64,000 bases of DNA, taken from assembly GCA_016938135.1 (NCBI GenBank), contig JAFGVD010000030.1:25002-89001 (forward strand). The letters are read 5' to 3'. Both the position numbers and the translations under genes were made by a program. This document shows, piece by piece, positions 27,508 through 38,043 of this stretch. Numbering within the stretch: the first letter of the stretch is position 1; each line of letters starts with the position of its first letter. The notes under the pieces are model-generated. The model did no database searches. It was not told the DNA's origin and saw nothing but the letters and a program-made list of their open reading frames with translations. This stretch comes from Coriobacteriia bacterium (GTDB lineage: Bacteria > Actinomycetota > Coriobacteriia > Anaerosomatales > Anaerosomataceae).

Positions 27508-28598
27508 CGGTCCACCTCCCCGAACACCGGGTCCAGCGAGCCGAGGATGACGACGAGGTCGGAGAGCGTGTGCCCCTCGGCCAGCATCGGGACCAGCGCC
27601 AGGTTGCAGAAGGCTGGCGAGCGGACCTTCATGCGATACGGACGCGGCGTGCCGTCAGAGACCAGATACACGCCGAGAGAACCACGGGCACCTTCAATGT
27701 GGTCATAGGCTTCGCCGGGTCGCGGCGTGATCAGCCTGGGGACGGCCTCGGCCATCACCGGACCGGGCTCGATCTGGTCGAGGGCCTGCTCGATGATGCG
27801 GCAGCTCTCGATCGCCTCCCATAGCCGCACGCGTGCCCTGTCATAGCAGTCACCGTTGGAGCCAAGCGGGATGTCGAAGTCCAGGCGCGGGTAGACGCTG
27901 TAGCTGTCGTCCCGGCGCAGGTCCCAGCTCACGCCGCTTCCGCGAGCCACCGGCCCCGAAGCGCCCCACGCGACCGCGTCTTCGGGAGCCAAGACGCCGA
28001 TGCCTTTCATGCGCTGGCGAGCGATGACGTTGCCGAACAAGAAGCGATCCACCTCGGCCATCGCCGAGGGGTGCGAGCGGCAGAACGCACGAACGTTGTC
28101 CACCCAGCCCTCAGGCACGTCCATAGAGACGCCACCGGGGCGGACATAGTTGTAGGTAAGGCGGGCGCCGCACAGCTGTTCGAACAGGTCCACGACCTGC
28201 TCGCGTTGGGCGAAGGTGTACATGAACGCCGTGGTGGCACCAACATCGGCACCTGCGGGGCCGACCGACATCATGTGGCTTGCGATGCGCTGCAGCTCAC
28301 AGACGATGACACGCAGGTACTCGGCACGCTCCGGCACACGGATGCCGGCAAGCCGCTCCACCGCCCTGCAGTACGCCCAGTTGGCGTACATCGAGCCAAC
28401 ATAGTCCAGACGGTCAGTGAGCGGCACCACTTGCAGGTAGGTGCGGTTCTCGGCCATCTTCTCGATACCGCGGTGCAGATGACCGATGACCACCTCGACG
28501 TGGCGGACGATCTCGCCATCCAGAGTCGTGACCATGCGGCACACACCGTGAGTAGAGGGGTGCGACGGACCTATGTTCACAACGAGTTCTTCAGTCAA
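27504..28598 (-). CDS. nuoD: NADH-quinone oxidoreductase subunit D
   Basis: 49-kDa-type subunit lining the quinone site, 364 aa from a TTG at 28598. A GTG at 28607 falls inside the AGGAGG site, so I reject it. Seen: NIGPSHPSTHGVCRMV (quinone-binding histidines), HLHRGIEKMAENRTYLQVVPLTDRLDYVGSM, RPGGVSMDVPEGW and the C-terminal SPAFCNLALVPMLAEGHTLSDLVVILGSLDPVFGEVDR. Normal length. Confidence 0.96.
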   Translation of the reverse strand: MTEELVVNIGPSHPSTHGVCRMVTTLDGEIVRHVEVVIGHLHRGIEKMAENRTYLQVVPLTDRLDYVGSMYANWAYCRAVERLAGIRVPERAEYLRVIVCELQRIASHMMSVGPAGADVGATTAFMYTFAQREQVVDLFEQLCGARLTYNYVRPGGVSMDVPEGWVDNVRAFCRSHPSAMAEVDRFLFGNVIARQRMKGIGVLAPEDAVAWGASGPVARGSGVSWDLRRDDSYSVYPRLDFDIPLGSNGDCYDRARVRLWEAIESCRIIEQALDQIEPGPVMAEAVPRLITPRPGEAYDHIEGARGSLGVYLVSDGTPRPYRMKVRSPAFCNLALVPMLAEGHTLSDLVVILGSLDPVFGEVDR

Positions 28599-28610
28599 CG
28601 CGCACACCTC

Positions 28611-29072
28611 CTAGATGTAGTCGGGACGGCGGATCATCCGCTCGTCTTCGTAGTCTTTACGGAGCGGATAGCCCACCCAGTCGTCGGTCAGCAGGATGCG
28701 CCGCAAATCGGGATGGCCGTCAAATACGATCCCGAACATGTCATAGACCTCGCGCTCGTGCCAGTTGGCCGCGGGCCACAGATCGCACAGCGACTTGATA
28801 TGCGGGTCTTCTCTAGGCACCTCTGCTTTCAGAAATATGCCGGCGCGCATCTCTCGGGATGTAACGCGGTAGACAAGCTCAAAAGTCTCGCCACGATCGA
28901 CCGCCGTAACCATGCCGAGCCGGTCGAATCCAAGGTCACGCATGTCTGATGCCGCCGAGTAGAGACGCTCAGCTGCAACCGTGAGAGAGCCGTCCCCGAA
29001 CTCGACCGAGAACAAAGGACACAGGTCCGGATACTCGCTACACAGGTGCTCGCGGAGTTCGTTGATGTTCAC
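28611..29072 (-). CDS. nuoC: NADH-quinone oxidoreductase subunit C
   Basis: 30-kDa-type peripheral subunit, 153 aa. It carries RVTSREMRAGIFLKAEVPREDPHIKSLCDLWPAANWHEREVYDMFGIVFDGHPDLRRILLTDDWVGYPLRKDY, in which WHEREVYDMFGI and GHPDLRRIL are the family signature. It starts with GTG overlapping the nuoB stop (GTGA). It is separate from nuoD, not fused as in enterobacteria. Confidence 0.95.
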   Translation of the reverse strand: MNINELREHLCSEYPDLCPLFSVEFGDGSLTVAAERLYSAASDMRDLGFDRLGMVTAVDRGETFELVYRVTSREMRAGIFLKAEVPREDPHIKSLCDLWPAANWHEREVYDMFGIVFDGHPDLRRILLTDDWVGYPLRKDYEDERMIRRPDYI

Positions 29073-29665
29073 TTGCGCCCACCGCCGTCTCTCAGAGCCT
29101 GGATACGGTCGCCCGCGCGCGGGTCTCCGGGAAGCGGCAGCACATATTCCACATCACGCACCCGACCCGGAGCGACGGACTCAGAGTCCACCTTCTTGCG
29201 CAACTGGAAGATCGCGTCTTGCAGCGCTTCGGGACGCGGAGGGCATCCGGCGATGTAGACATCCACGGGCAAGAACTCGTCCACGCCGCGAACGACCGAG
29301 TACGTGTCGTAGTAGAAGATGCCGCCTGAGACCGCGCAGTTGCCCATGGCGATGACCCACTTGGGGTCCGGCATCTGATCGTAGAGACGCTGGACAGCCG
29401 GCGCCATCTTGTACGTGATGGTCCCAGCCACCACCATCACGTCGGTGTGGCGAGGATCGGCGCGCGGGATGGTGCCGTGCCTGTCGAAGTCGAACTTCGA
29501 GAAAGAAGCGGCGATGAGCTCCATCGCACAGCACGCAGTACCCATCGGCATAGTCCACAAAGACTTGCCTCGAGACCAATCCATGATGGCGTCCACACTT
29601 GTGAGGATGACACTCCCGCCGGGAGAACTATCCAGAGCTTTTCCGAGGTCGTCTATGAGGGCCAA
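29069..29665 (-). CDS. nuoB: NADH-quinone oxidoreductase subunit B
   Basis: Carries cluster N2, the last Fe-S centre before quinone. 198 aa. Seen: MPMGTACCAMELIAAS (two adjacent cysteine ligands), DVMVVAGTITYKMAP, MGNCAVSGGIF (third cysteine) and VYIAGCPPRPEAL (fourth). I chose the TTG at 29665: AGAAGGGAG lies 7 nt upstream and it overlaps the 3' end of nuoA. The open frame continues upstream to 29881 but is only a shadow of nuoA. Confidence 0.95.
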   Translation of the reverse strand: MALIDDLGKALDSSPGGSVILTSVDAIMDWSRGKSLWTMPMGTACCAMELIAASFSKFDFDRHGTIPRADPRHTDVMVVAGTITYKMAPAVQRLYDQMPDPKWVIAMGNCAVSGGIFYYDTYSVVRGVDEFLPVDVYIAGCPPRPEALQDAIFQLRKKVDSESVAPGRVRDVEYVLPLPGDPRAGDRIQALRDGGGRK

Positions 29666-30021
29666 CGCAGTGCTCCCTTCTGCCAGGCGTAGTACAGACC
29701 GAAGCCGAGGAACACCGCAAAGGAGCCGACCTCTATGGCGCCGATGACGGAGCCACGTACGGCGGGAGCGACGGCAAACAGCAGGACCGTCTCGGCATCG
29801 AAGATCACGAATAGAAGCGCGATGGTGGAGAACCTGAGGTTGACCGGGACCCATGGCGAGCCGCCCTGGGGGATCCCGCACTCGAAGGCTTCATGCTTGG
29901 CCTCACCGGGTGAACGAGGCGCCAGAACGCGGTTCACCACCAACAAGATGAGCAGGAAGACGACCGGGCCTGCTGCCAGGCCCATGACAAACAGTACGCT
30001 GTCCGAAGAAGCAAACTGCAC
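29653..30021 (-). CDS. nuoA: NADH-quinone oxidoreductase subunit A
   Basis: Small membrane subunit with three hydrophobic helices, about 122 aa. Seen: KHEAFECGIPQGG (the conserved loop with the active/deactive cysteine) and FSTIALLFVIFDAETVLLFAVAP (conserved acidic helix). A TTG at 30033 would add four residues but has its SD adjacent, whereas the GTG at 30021 has GGGGG 5 nt upstream. First gene of the nuo operon. Confidence 0.95.
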   Translation of the reverse strand: MQFASSDSVLFVMGLAAGPVVFLLILLVVNRVLAPRSPGEAKHEAFECGIPQGGSPWVPVNLRFSTIALLFVIFDAETVLLFAVAPAVRGSVIGAIEVGSFAVFLGFGLYYAWQKGALRWPS

Positions 30022-30056
30022 CGAGTCCCCCAATCCCCTCGTTCGGGTTTTCGGCT

Positions 30057-30096
30057 ATATTGCACGAAACTCAGGAGATTGTAAACTTTGTTACAA
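30057..30096 (-). promoter_or_regulatory. nuo promoter overlapped by a Rex-like operator
   Basis: On the minus strand, TTGTAACAAAGTTTACAA (30079-30096) has the spacing of Rex sites (TTGTnnn-N4-nnnACAA) and is an exact inverted repeat in its outer 6-bp arms. A possible -35 (TTTACA, 30080-30085) sits inside it, with a weak -10 CAATAT (30057-30062) 17 bp downstream. Actinobacterial Rex repressors are known to act on nuo promoters. No rex gene is in the window, so the regulator is inferred. Confidence 0.5.
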
Positions 30097-30121
30097 AGTC
30101 AGGTTTCGTCAGACTCATCGC

Positions 30122-32113
30122 TTACTCGTTGGCTACCCTCTCCAGCTCCTCCATCGCATGCAACCACGCCTCTTCAAGCTTTGGCAGGTTCCTCTTCACA
30201 TCGTTGTAGGCGCCCATGGTCTGGGTGAATACCTTCTTGTCAGCGTACACCTCGGGCTCTGCAAGCTCCGCGAGCAGCTTCTCATGCAGAGCTTGCGCAT
30301 CGTTGAGCGCCTTCTCGGCGTCTTTGGCGGCCTTCTTGACGTCTTTACCTGCACGGTACAGCCTGTTGCGCGCATCGGCCTCTGCGCGTTTCTGCTCCTT
30401 GGTCTTGGGTCCAGAGGACAGCTTGGCCACGGGTGCGGACGCTGTGGCCGTTGCGGCAGGCACACGCGATGACGTCGGAGGCGATGAGGCCTCCTCGGCG
30501 GCACGGTTCATCTGTTCGCGTTTGAACAGGTAGTAGTCGTAATCACCGTCGTAGACAGTCACGCTGCCGTTGCTCACTTCCACGATCTTGTTGGCGACGG
30601 CGCGGATCAGGTGTCTGTCATGCGTGATGAGCGCGATGGTGCCGGTGTAGCCCACCAAAGCTTGCTCCAAGACGTCGTTGGACGCGATGTCGAGGTGGTT
30701 GGTGGGCTCGTCAAGACACAGCAGTGACGCAGGATGCACCAGCATCTTGGCCAGCGCCAGACGGCCACGCTCCCCTCCCGAGAGCACCCGCACCTTCTTC
30801 ATGACATCGTTTCCGTGGAACAGGAAAGCGCCTAGAAGCCGACGGGCCTCCTGTTGCGTCCAACCGGGAGCCGCCTTGTCCAGCTCGTCCAGCACCGTGT
30901 TGCGCCCATCAAGCGCCTCCAGCTGATGCTGCGCGAAGTACGAGACGGTGACCTTGTGGCCCAGACGCCGTGTACCTGAATCGGGCGAAAGCTCGCCTGC
31001 AAGCATGCGCAGCAGCGTGGACTTGCCGGCGCCATTAGGGCCCACCAACGCCACTTTGTCTCCGCGGTACAAGGCAAAGTCGAGATGGTCGTAGACTACG
31101 AGGTCGTCATAGGCCTTCCGAACGCCCTCCAGCCTCACTACCTCATCGCCGGTACGCTGGGGCTGCGGGAATGCGAAGTTGACCGTCTTGCGCTCCTCGG
31201 GAAGCTCGATAATCTCAAGCTTCTCAAGCATCTTCACGCGACTCTGCACCTGCTTGGCTTTGGTGTCTTTGTAGCGGAAGCGATCGATGAACTTCTGGGT
31301 GTCCGCGATCTTGCGTTGCTGCTGAGCGTAAGCCGCTTTGAGCTGCTCGAGCGCAAGCTCCTTCGCGTCGAGATACTGCTGATAGTTACCCTTGTAGACC
31401 ACGAGTTTGCGCTGGTCTATCTCAGCAACGTGGTCCACGAACCCGTCCATGAATGCGCGATCGTGACTGACCAGGACTATGCCGCCATCATAACCGCGCA
31501 AGAATCCCTCAAGCCACGTCACAGACTCCAGATCGAGGTGGTTGGTGGGCTCGTCAAGGAGCAGCAGATCGGGCTGCTGCAAGAGCAGCTTGGCCATTGC
31601 GATGCGCATGAGCCAACCGCCGGAGAACTCGCCTGTATCGCGCACAAGGTCTGACTCTTTGAAGCCGAGGCCCATGAGGACCGTTCGAGCGTCGGACTCA
31701 AGGGTGTAACCGCCCAGGTGCTCGAAGCGGTCGCGGATCCTGCCGTACTCATTGAGCAGATGATCCAGGTCCTCGCCCTCGGGGGTGATGGCGATGTCCT
31801 CTTCCAGCACGTGGATCCGGTGTTCAAGCGAGGTGACATGCGAAGCCACGCTCATGACCTCAGCAAGCACCGCAGAGCCAGTCATCTCGATGGCCTCCTG
31901 GCGCAGATAGCCGATGACGACGTCTTTAGGAGTGGTGACCCTGCCCTCGTCACAATCCTGGCCACCAGACATGATCTCAAGCAGCGTCGTCTTGCCGGCG
32001 CCATTGGGGCCCACAAGCGCCACGCGGTCCCTGCCACCAACGCGAAGAAACGCGTCCTTGAACAGGACACGCTCGCCGAAGGTTTTCGTGACGTTGTTGA
32101 TGGTGATAATCAC
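30122..32113 (-). CDS. ABC-F family ATPase (translation/ribosome-associated type)
   Basis: 663 aa with two ABC cassettes and no membrane segment. First cassette: [44 protein letters not shown]. Second: [44 protein letters not shown]. The charged linker between them ([19 protein letters not shown]) is the P-site-tRNA-interaction-type linker of ABC-F proteins. A basic, helical C-terminal tail ([18 protein letters not shown]) resembles Uup/YheS. A role in ribosome rescue is likely from the family; antibiotic protection cannot be excluded. Confidence 0.9.
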   Translation of the reverse strand: MIITINNVTKTFGERVLFKDAFLRVGGRDRVALVGPNGAGKTTLLEIMSGGQDCDEGRVTTPKDVVIGYLRQEAIEMTGSAVLAEVMSVASHVTSLEHRIHVLEEDIAITPEGEDLDHLLNEYGRIRDRFEHLGGYTLESDARTVLMGLGFKESDLVRDTGEFSGGWLMRIAMAKLLLQQPDLLLLDEPTNHLDLESVTWLEGFLRGYDGGIVLVSHDRAFMDGFVDHVAEIDQRKLVVYKGNYQQYLDAKELALEQLKAAYAQQQRKIADTQKFIDRFRYKDTKAKQVQSRVKMLEKLEIIELPEERKTVNFAFPQPQRTGDEVVRLEGVRKAYDDLVVYDHLDFALYRGDKVALVGPNGAGKSTLLRMLAGELSPDSGTRRLGHKVTVSYFAQHQLEALDGRNTVLDELDKAAPGWTQQEARRLLGAFLFHGNDVMKKVRVLSGGERGRLALAKMLVHPASLLCLDEPTNHLDIASNDVLEQALVGYTGTIALITHDRHLIRAVANKIVEVSNGSVTVYDGDYDYYLFKREQMNRAAEEASSPPTSSRVPAATATASAPVAKLSSGPKTKEQKRAEADARNRLYRAGKDVKKAAKDAEKALNDAQALHEKLLAELAEPEVYADKKVFTQTMGAYNDVKRNLPKLEEAWLHAMEELERVANE

Positions 32114-32145
32114 GTCGAACAGTCTACCACCCCCGGGAGTCTCAG

Positions 32146-33492
32146 ATGACCGTACCCATGGATGCTCTCGTCATCGGCGGAGGGACCGCTGGAAACGCCG
32201 CCTCACGTGCCCTTGCAGCAAAAGGCCTGACCGTTGCGGTGGCCGAACCGGGCAAGGTTGGCGGCACCTGCCTATGGAACGGCTGCATGCCCAAAAAGGC
32301 GCTCTATAACTCGGCTATGGCGTATCAAGACGTCAAACGCGCCGAGGAGTTCGGTGTGCTCGCCCGCGGAGTGGAGCTGGATTGGCCAAGCGTGCTTGCC
32401 TGGAAGTGGCACTCGCAGGAGACCTACGCGGGAGACCAGGAAGGCGTCATGGCGTCGCGCGGTATCAAGCACCTCAGTGCAGCGGCGCGATTCATCTCCC
32501 CTACCGAGCTCCAGGTTGGAACCGAGGTGTTCTCTCCGGGCGCCGTGATCGTGGCCACGGGGTCACGCGCGGTGATTCCATCCATTCCCGGTGTGGAGCT
32601 TGCTGACACCAGTGACGAAGCATTGAGATTTCCGGAGCTTCCGGCCTCCCTCATCATCATCGGCGCCGGCTACATCGGGATGGAGTTTGCCGGAATCTAT
32701 GCATCTTTCGGCACGGAAGTGACCATGCTGGTGCGTGATTCAGTGCTGGCATCGTTTGATGCGGAATGCGTCGCCATCGCCGTATCCGAACTTCAGGCCC
32801 TGGGGGTGAGGTTTGTATATGACGCATCCGTCACGCAGATAGAAGGGGTGCGCGGAGACCTTATCGTGCGATTCACCACGAGCGGTGACAGCCAGGACAG
32901 GGTGTCTGCTGAGAGAGTACTGGTGGCCACCGGTCGACTCCCGGCGCTTGATGAGCTGAACCTGGACGCTGCGGACGTCCACCGAGACGAACTCGGGCTC
33001 CCGGTCCTGGACGCGTCACTGCGCTCCACCAACCCAAGAGTCTGGTTCGCCGGCGACGCAACCGGTCAGAAGATGCTGACTCCTGTCGCCCACACGCAGG
33101 GAGTCCACGTTGCGCAGTCGATCATCACCGGACAACCCACCGCGCCGGACACATCGGCGATACCCACGGCATGCTTCACCGTCCCTGCGCTGGCGCAGGT
33201 AGGCATCAATGAGGCAGAAGCGACAGCCCGTGGCATCAGCCATCGGGTGATCCGGGGCACCCCGGAGTACGTGGGTGCAGCGATCATCACGGACCGTCGG
33301 GCTGGACTCGTGAAAGTCCTCGTGACGCAAGACGGCATCGTGCTAGGGGCGCATATCGCCGGACACGATGCCGCTGACCTGGTGTATCCCTACGCGCTGG
33401 CCATCAGGGCAGGCCTGTCGATCGCTCAGTTGGCCGGAACATCGGCGATCCATCCCGCGTTGACCGAGCTGATCAACTGGACAGTCACCTAG
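32146..33492 (+). CDS. FAD-dependent pyridine nucleotide-disulfide oxidoreductase (class I, Lpd/mercuric reductase-like)
   Basis: 448 aa and the first plus-strand gene. FAD motif [16 protein letters not shown]; redox-active CLWNGC disulfide motif in [18 protein letters not shown](P) motif [17 protein letters not shown]; second FAD motif VWFAGDAT; C-terminal dimer-interface HPALTEL supplying the catalytic His-Glu pair. GGGAG is 7 nt before the ATG. There are no partner E2/E3 or mer genes nearby, so the substrate (lipoamide, mycothione, other disulfide or metal) is unresolved. Its start is 33 nt from the ABC-F start on the other strand. Its end overlaps the next gene by 4 nt, convergently. Confidence 0.88.
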   Translation: MTVPMDALVIGGGTAGNAASRALAAKGLTVAVAEPGKVGGTCLWNGCMPKKALYNSAMAYQDVKRAEEFGVLARGVELDWPSVLAWKWHSQETYAGDQEGVMASRGIKHLSAAARFISPTELQVGTEVFSPGAVIVATGSRAVIPSIPGVELADTSDEALRFPELPASLIIIGAGYIGMEFAGIYASFGTEVTMLVRDSVLASFDAECVAIAVSELQALGVRFVYDASVTQIEGVRGDLIVRFTTSGDSQDRVSAERVLVATGRLPALDELNLDAADVHRDELGLPVLDASLRSTNPRVWFAGDATGQKMLTPVAHTQGVHVAQSIITGQPTAPDTSAIPTACFTVPALAQVGINEAEATARGISHRVIRGTPEYVGAAIITDRRAGLVKVLVTQDGIVLGAHIAGHDAADLVYPYALAIRAGLSIAQLAGTSAIHPALTELINWTVT

Positions 33493-33863
33493 TTCTGATT
33501 GCTGCGAACCCTGAGCAACACACGCTCCATCTCAGAGAAGTGAGTGGCTGTCACGTGTGCCGGTGTCCCCCATGTCACGGACTTCTCCCGCAGGTACTCA
33601 GCGACCTCGTACAACGAGTCGCGATCAGGCTTCTCGAAGTCGCCCTTCGCCTGCCTGAACGCGATTCTGAGGATACCTTTGATGCTCCGCCGTACGTCGG
33701 CTTCTTCGGCACTCACGCCAAGAAGTCTCTTGGTGTGCGCATAATGCGGACCGTGTACAGTTGCAAAGCAATCCACCATGATGTCTCGTGCGCGTTCGGG
33801 TGATATCTCACTCGGAAGGCGCTCTTCAAGAGCCCACTCCCGATAGAGCCGTTCCCGCGCCAT
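33489..33863 (-). CDS. Hypothetical protein
   Basis: 124 aa from the ATG at 33863, with GGAGG 9 nt upstream; a GTG-type longer start adds two residues. Mostly helical and charged (RERLYREWALEERLPSEISPERARDIM; YEVAEYLREKSVTWG), one cysteine, no signal peptide or membrane segment. I recognise no family. Convergent with the flavoprotein gene, with a 4-nt 3' overlap. Confidence 0.6.
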   Translation of the reverse strand: MARERLYREWALEERLPSEISPERARDIMVDCFATVHGPHYAHTKRLLGVSAEEADVRRSIKGILRIAFRQAKGDFEKPDRDSLYEVAEYLREKSVTWGTPAHVTATHFSEMERVLLRVRSNQN

Positions 33864-33971
33864 AGTCAAACGCCTCCGTTAGCTGATGCCCGTCTATGGG
33901 CTGTCCTCAGTCGACCTCAGTAGTTGTGATCAGCTGCCTTCCCCATATACATCGGTATCAGATGAACGATT

Positions 33972-34529
33972 CTAAAGGACAGACTCCAATGAAGGCCCGG
34001 AATCCTCCACTCCTTCATCCGGGTCGACGGTTTCGTCGGGCGCAGGCGCTTCCGGAGTGAGACCCAACCAGGTCATGAACTTCGAGTAAGCATGCACGAG
34101 GCCCGGTGGAAGCGCCCTCTTGGTACCGTTGAGCACCTTCTGCTGTGCGCGCGCCAGATTGGCCTCGATCCGCGTCAGCGCATTGCTCACGCCGGTCTTC
34201 TTGGGCTCAACGGCGCCAGAACCATCCTCGGAGGCCATGACCTGCTCGCGATGCTTGTTCTTGTACGCCTTGTTCTGGGACCGCTCATCTTGGGTGGCGT
34301 CTTCAGCTGGATCAGCGACGTCATCGCCGTCCTCGGAGTCAATCGCATCCACGCCCTTGTCAGGCTTTTGCGACTTGGCACCCGGCTCGACCGGCGCCTC
34401 TTTCTTAGCCTGCCCCGGCGGAATGCTCTTGACCTTGCCGTTGCCGCCCTTGAACGCGAACGCGGTACTTGGGAATGCAAGCACCGCCATCAACACGGCC
34501 GCTGTCAGTACTGCGACGAGCTTCCTCAT
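33972..34529 (-). CDS. Secreted low-complexity charged protein
   Basis: 185 aa from the ATG at 34529, with a GGGGGG tract 9 nt upstream. A signal peptide is clear: MRKLVAVLTAAVLMAVLAFP then STAFA, with likely cleavage after AFA. The mature part is Lys/Asp/Glu/Pro-rich and probably disordered (GKVKSIPPGQAKKEAPVEPG), followed by a short helical region (SNALTRIEANLARAQQKVLNG) and an acidic tail. No domain recognised. It is followed, on the same strand, by the hypothetical gene at 33489. Confidence 0.65.
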   Translation of the reverse strand: MRKLVAVLTAAVLMAVLAFPSTAFAFKGGNGKVKSIPPGQAKKEAPVEPGAKSQKPDKGVDAIDSEDGDDVADPAEDATQDERSQNKAYKNKHREQVMASEDGSGAVEPKKTGVSNALTRIEANLARAQQKVLNGTKRALPPGLVHAYSKFMTWLGLTPEAPAPDETVDPDEGVEDSGPSLESVL

Positions 34530-34665
34530 ACGGACTACCCCCCATGCCACACAGCGACATCACCCTGAATCGGGCAACATGAAAGTCCATCGTGTTATGG
34601 GTACCCGCATCTGAGTGACCGCGGTCACCACTCATCGCATAGTCAGACAAGCGGCATAGAGTGCC

Positions 34666-36150
<1,485 letters not shown>

Positions 36151-36158
36151 ATCGTCAC

Positions 36159-36233
36159 TGGTGGGCGATACAGGATTTGAACCTGTGACTTCTTCCGTGT
36201 GAAGGAAGCGCTCTCCCACTGAGCTAATCGCCC
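36159..36233 (-). tRNA. tRNA-Val (CAC)
   Basis: 75 nt including an encoded CCA. The 7-bp acceptor stem is GGGCGAT/ATCGCCC, the D-arm TAGCTCAGTGGGAGAGC, and the anticodon arm CTTCC-TTCACAC-GGAAG reads CAC. The T-arm contains GGTTCAAATCC. Confidence 0.95.
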
Positions 36234-36309
36234 GTTCTTGGTGGCCGCCCAAAGAGCGGCGACGACCATTCTAGCGTGTTCACGCTGCGAGGGGTACCCC
36301 GATTTCAGC

Positions 36310-37983
36310 CTAAGGCAGAAGCTTGTCCAGCGACGTCACGACTGCGGGGGTGACGGCGTCCTCTCCGCCGTACACCTCGACCCTGATCAAATCGTCGGTG
36401 TGGCTCTTTACGAATGTGGACACGGAGCCGGACAGCGCATCCGGACGCGTCAAGAGCAGCGCACCCGTACGGCATCCGCACACCACACCACCACCCAGAC
36501 CGTCCGGGAAGTTGACACCTGTGGCTACACCCAGGTACACAGCTGACGTCAACGAGTGCTTGATGCCCCAGTCTGCGATCGCTTTGGACGTGGCGTACCG
36601 GTCACTGCCGCTCAGACGCTCAACGCACAGTATGGAGGGCAGCTTCTTGATCGCTGCCTCTACACCGGTGCTGACCGCAGTGGCTCCACCGGCGATGACA
36701 ACATCGGAGACGTTGTACTTGTCCATGAATGCGCGGGTCTCACTGGACAGGGTGCCGGAATCGGTCAGCAAGACGGGATACTGCTTATTGAACGCGATGG
36801 GGCCTATTGAGAGCGCGTCTGCGAACGCGTCACCGCGTGTGACGAAAGCAGTGCCGGTCCAACTCTGCCCGGACTTCTGGACGACACGGCGAGCTATCGC
36901 CACAGCTGTAGCGTAGCGGTTCTCTCCCTTGAGCCTTTCCACGGTCCGGCCGGACGCCTTGATCGCCGTATCCACCGAAGACGATACAGCACTGGTGCCG
37001 CCCACGATGATGACCTTTGTCGCGCCGAGACGACCGAGTTCGGTCAGCACTCCACTGCTCAAAGAGGCTTTCGCTGTCAGCAGCAAAGGACATTCATAGG
37101 CGCCAGCCAGCGGTGAAGCGGCCAGAGCATCAGGAAAGTCCTCGCCGGTGGCCAGAATGACCGTCTTTGCGCTACCTGCGGCAAAAGTCGCCTCGGACAG
37201 GGCGATGGCCGTTGCGTATCGATTGCCGCCTTGCAGCCGGACGACGTCGCCGACGGTAGGCGTCAAGGAGCGCTCCCATTGGAGCGTGTACGCGCCCGAA
37301 CCGGCAGCAGTCCTGGTCTCGAAGTAGTACGCGCCGGCGGTCTTCACATCCAGCACGAGGCTCTCTGAAGACGTCGGGCCGTTGGAGTACGCGATGGGGA
37401 CGTTGACGGCAAGGTCAGCAGGATCAGGCCCATAGACATAGAGATCTAAGTCGGTGCCCGCGTCTCCTGACAACGACAACGTCACGCGCTCGCCCGCAGC
37501 CAGCATCATGAACACCGCATCGTTGACGTCAGTGGAGATGTTCAGCGTGTCCGCGATCGGTCCTGTCAGCCATTGTGTGGCGCCGGCGATCGTATCGTCG
37601 CTGCCGAGCGTGGGTATATCGAACGTCTCCAAGACCAGCGTATAGGCCGCCGCGCCTTGTGTCGCGACGATGGCGAGACTGTACGTCGCCGCGGAAGCAG
37701 ACGTGTTGTCGAACGTGAACGTCTCAACGGCATCGTCCGTCATCGTCCCGCGAAGCGGAGGATCCACATCGATGGAGGTGGCATACGGGTAGAAGAGATA
37801 CGCGTCGGCAAGCAGCAACGTGGGATCAGCGCTCAGCGTGACACGGATCCTCTTGCCCGCACCTATGCTCACCGCATAGACGTCGGCTCGATCGGTGGCA
37901 AAGCTCAGCGAATCGGTGTACGTCCCGTCACTCAGCGGCACGGCTCCCGAGATGTCGTTTCCAGGGTCCGCCTGCGCCGACAC
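36310..37983 (-). CDS. Cell-wall-binding repeat 2 (CWB2) protein, mature part
   Basis: 557 aa from a GTG at 37983 to the stop at 36310. Residues ~10-110 and ~130-235 look like two PPC-type beta domains (ATDRADVYAVSIGAGKRIRVTLS; DVNDAVFMMLAAGERVTLSLS). Three CWB2 repeats follow, starting VRLQGGNRYATAIALSE, VERLKGENRYATAVAIA and VERLSGSDRYATSKAIA, each with a VIIVGG- or VVIAGG-like strand. CWB2 triplets bind wall polymers in Clostridium S-layer proteins. This reading has no signal peptide. A proper one lies 60 nt upstream in the same frame, behind a TGA (38044-38046). The gene is therefore interrupted or read through. Confidence 0.85.
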   Translation of the reverse strand: MSAQADPGNDISGAVPLSDGTYTDSLSFATDRADVYAVSIGAGKRIRVTLSADPTLLLADAYLFYPYATSIDVDPPLRGTMTDDAVETFTFDNTSASAATYSLAIVATQGAAAYTLVLETFDIPTLGSDDTIAGATQWLTGPIADTLNISTDVNDAVFMMLAAGERVTLSLSGDAGTDLDLYVYGPDPADLAVNVPIAYSNGPTSSESLVLDVKTAGAYYFETRTAAGSGAYTLQWERSLTPTVGDVVRLQGGNRYATAIALSEATFAAGSAKTVILATGEDFPDALAASPLAGAYECPLLLTAKASLSSGVLTELGRLGATKVIIVGGTSAVSSSVDTAIKASGRTVERLKGENRYATAVAIARRVVQKSGQSWTGTAFVTRGDAFADALSIGPIAFNKQYPVLLTDSGTLSSETRAFMDKYNVSDVVIAGGATAVSTGVEAAIKKLPSILCVERLSGSDRYATSKAIADWGIKHSLTSAVYLGVATGVNFPDGLGGGVVCGCRTGALLLTRPDALSGSVSTFVKSHTDDLIRVEVYGGEDAVTPAVVTSLDKLLP

Positions 37984-38043
37984 GTCCTGTGCGGAGACTC
38001 CCGTCGATGATATGAGCCCAGCCGACGACTTCCAGTCGGCAGG

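Noticed and set aside
29666..29881. N-terminal extension of the nuoB frame
   Set aside because: Overlaps nuoA entirely and is unlike any NuoB. The TTG at 29665 with its ribosome site explains the gene.
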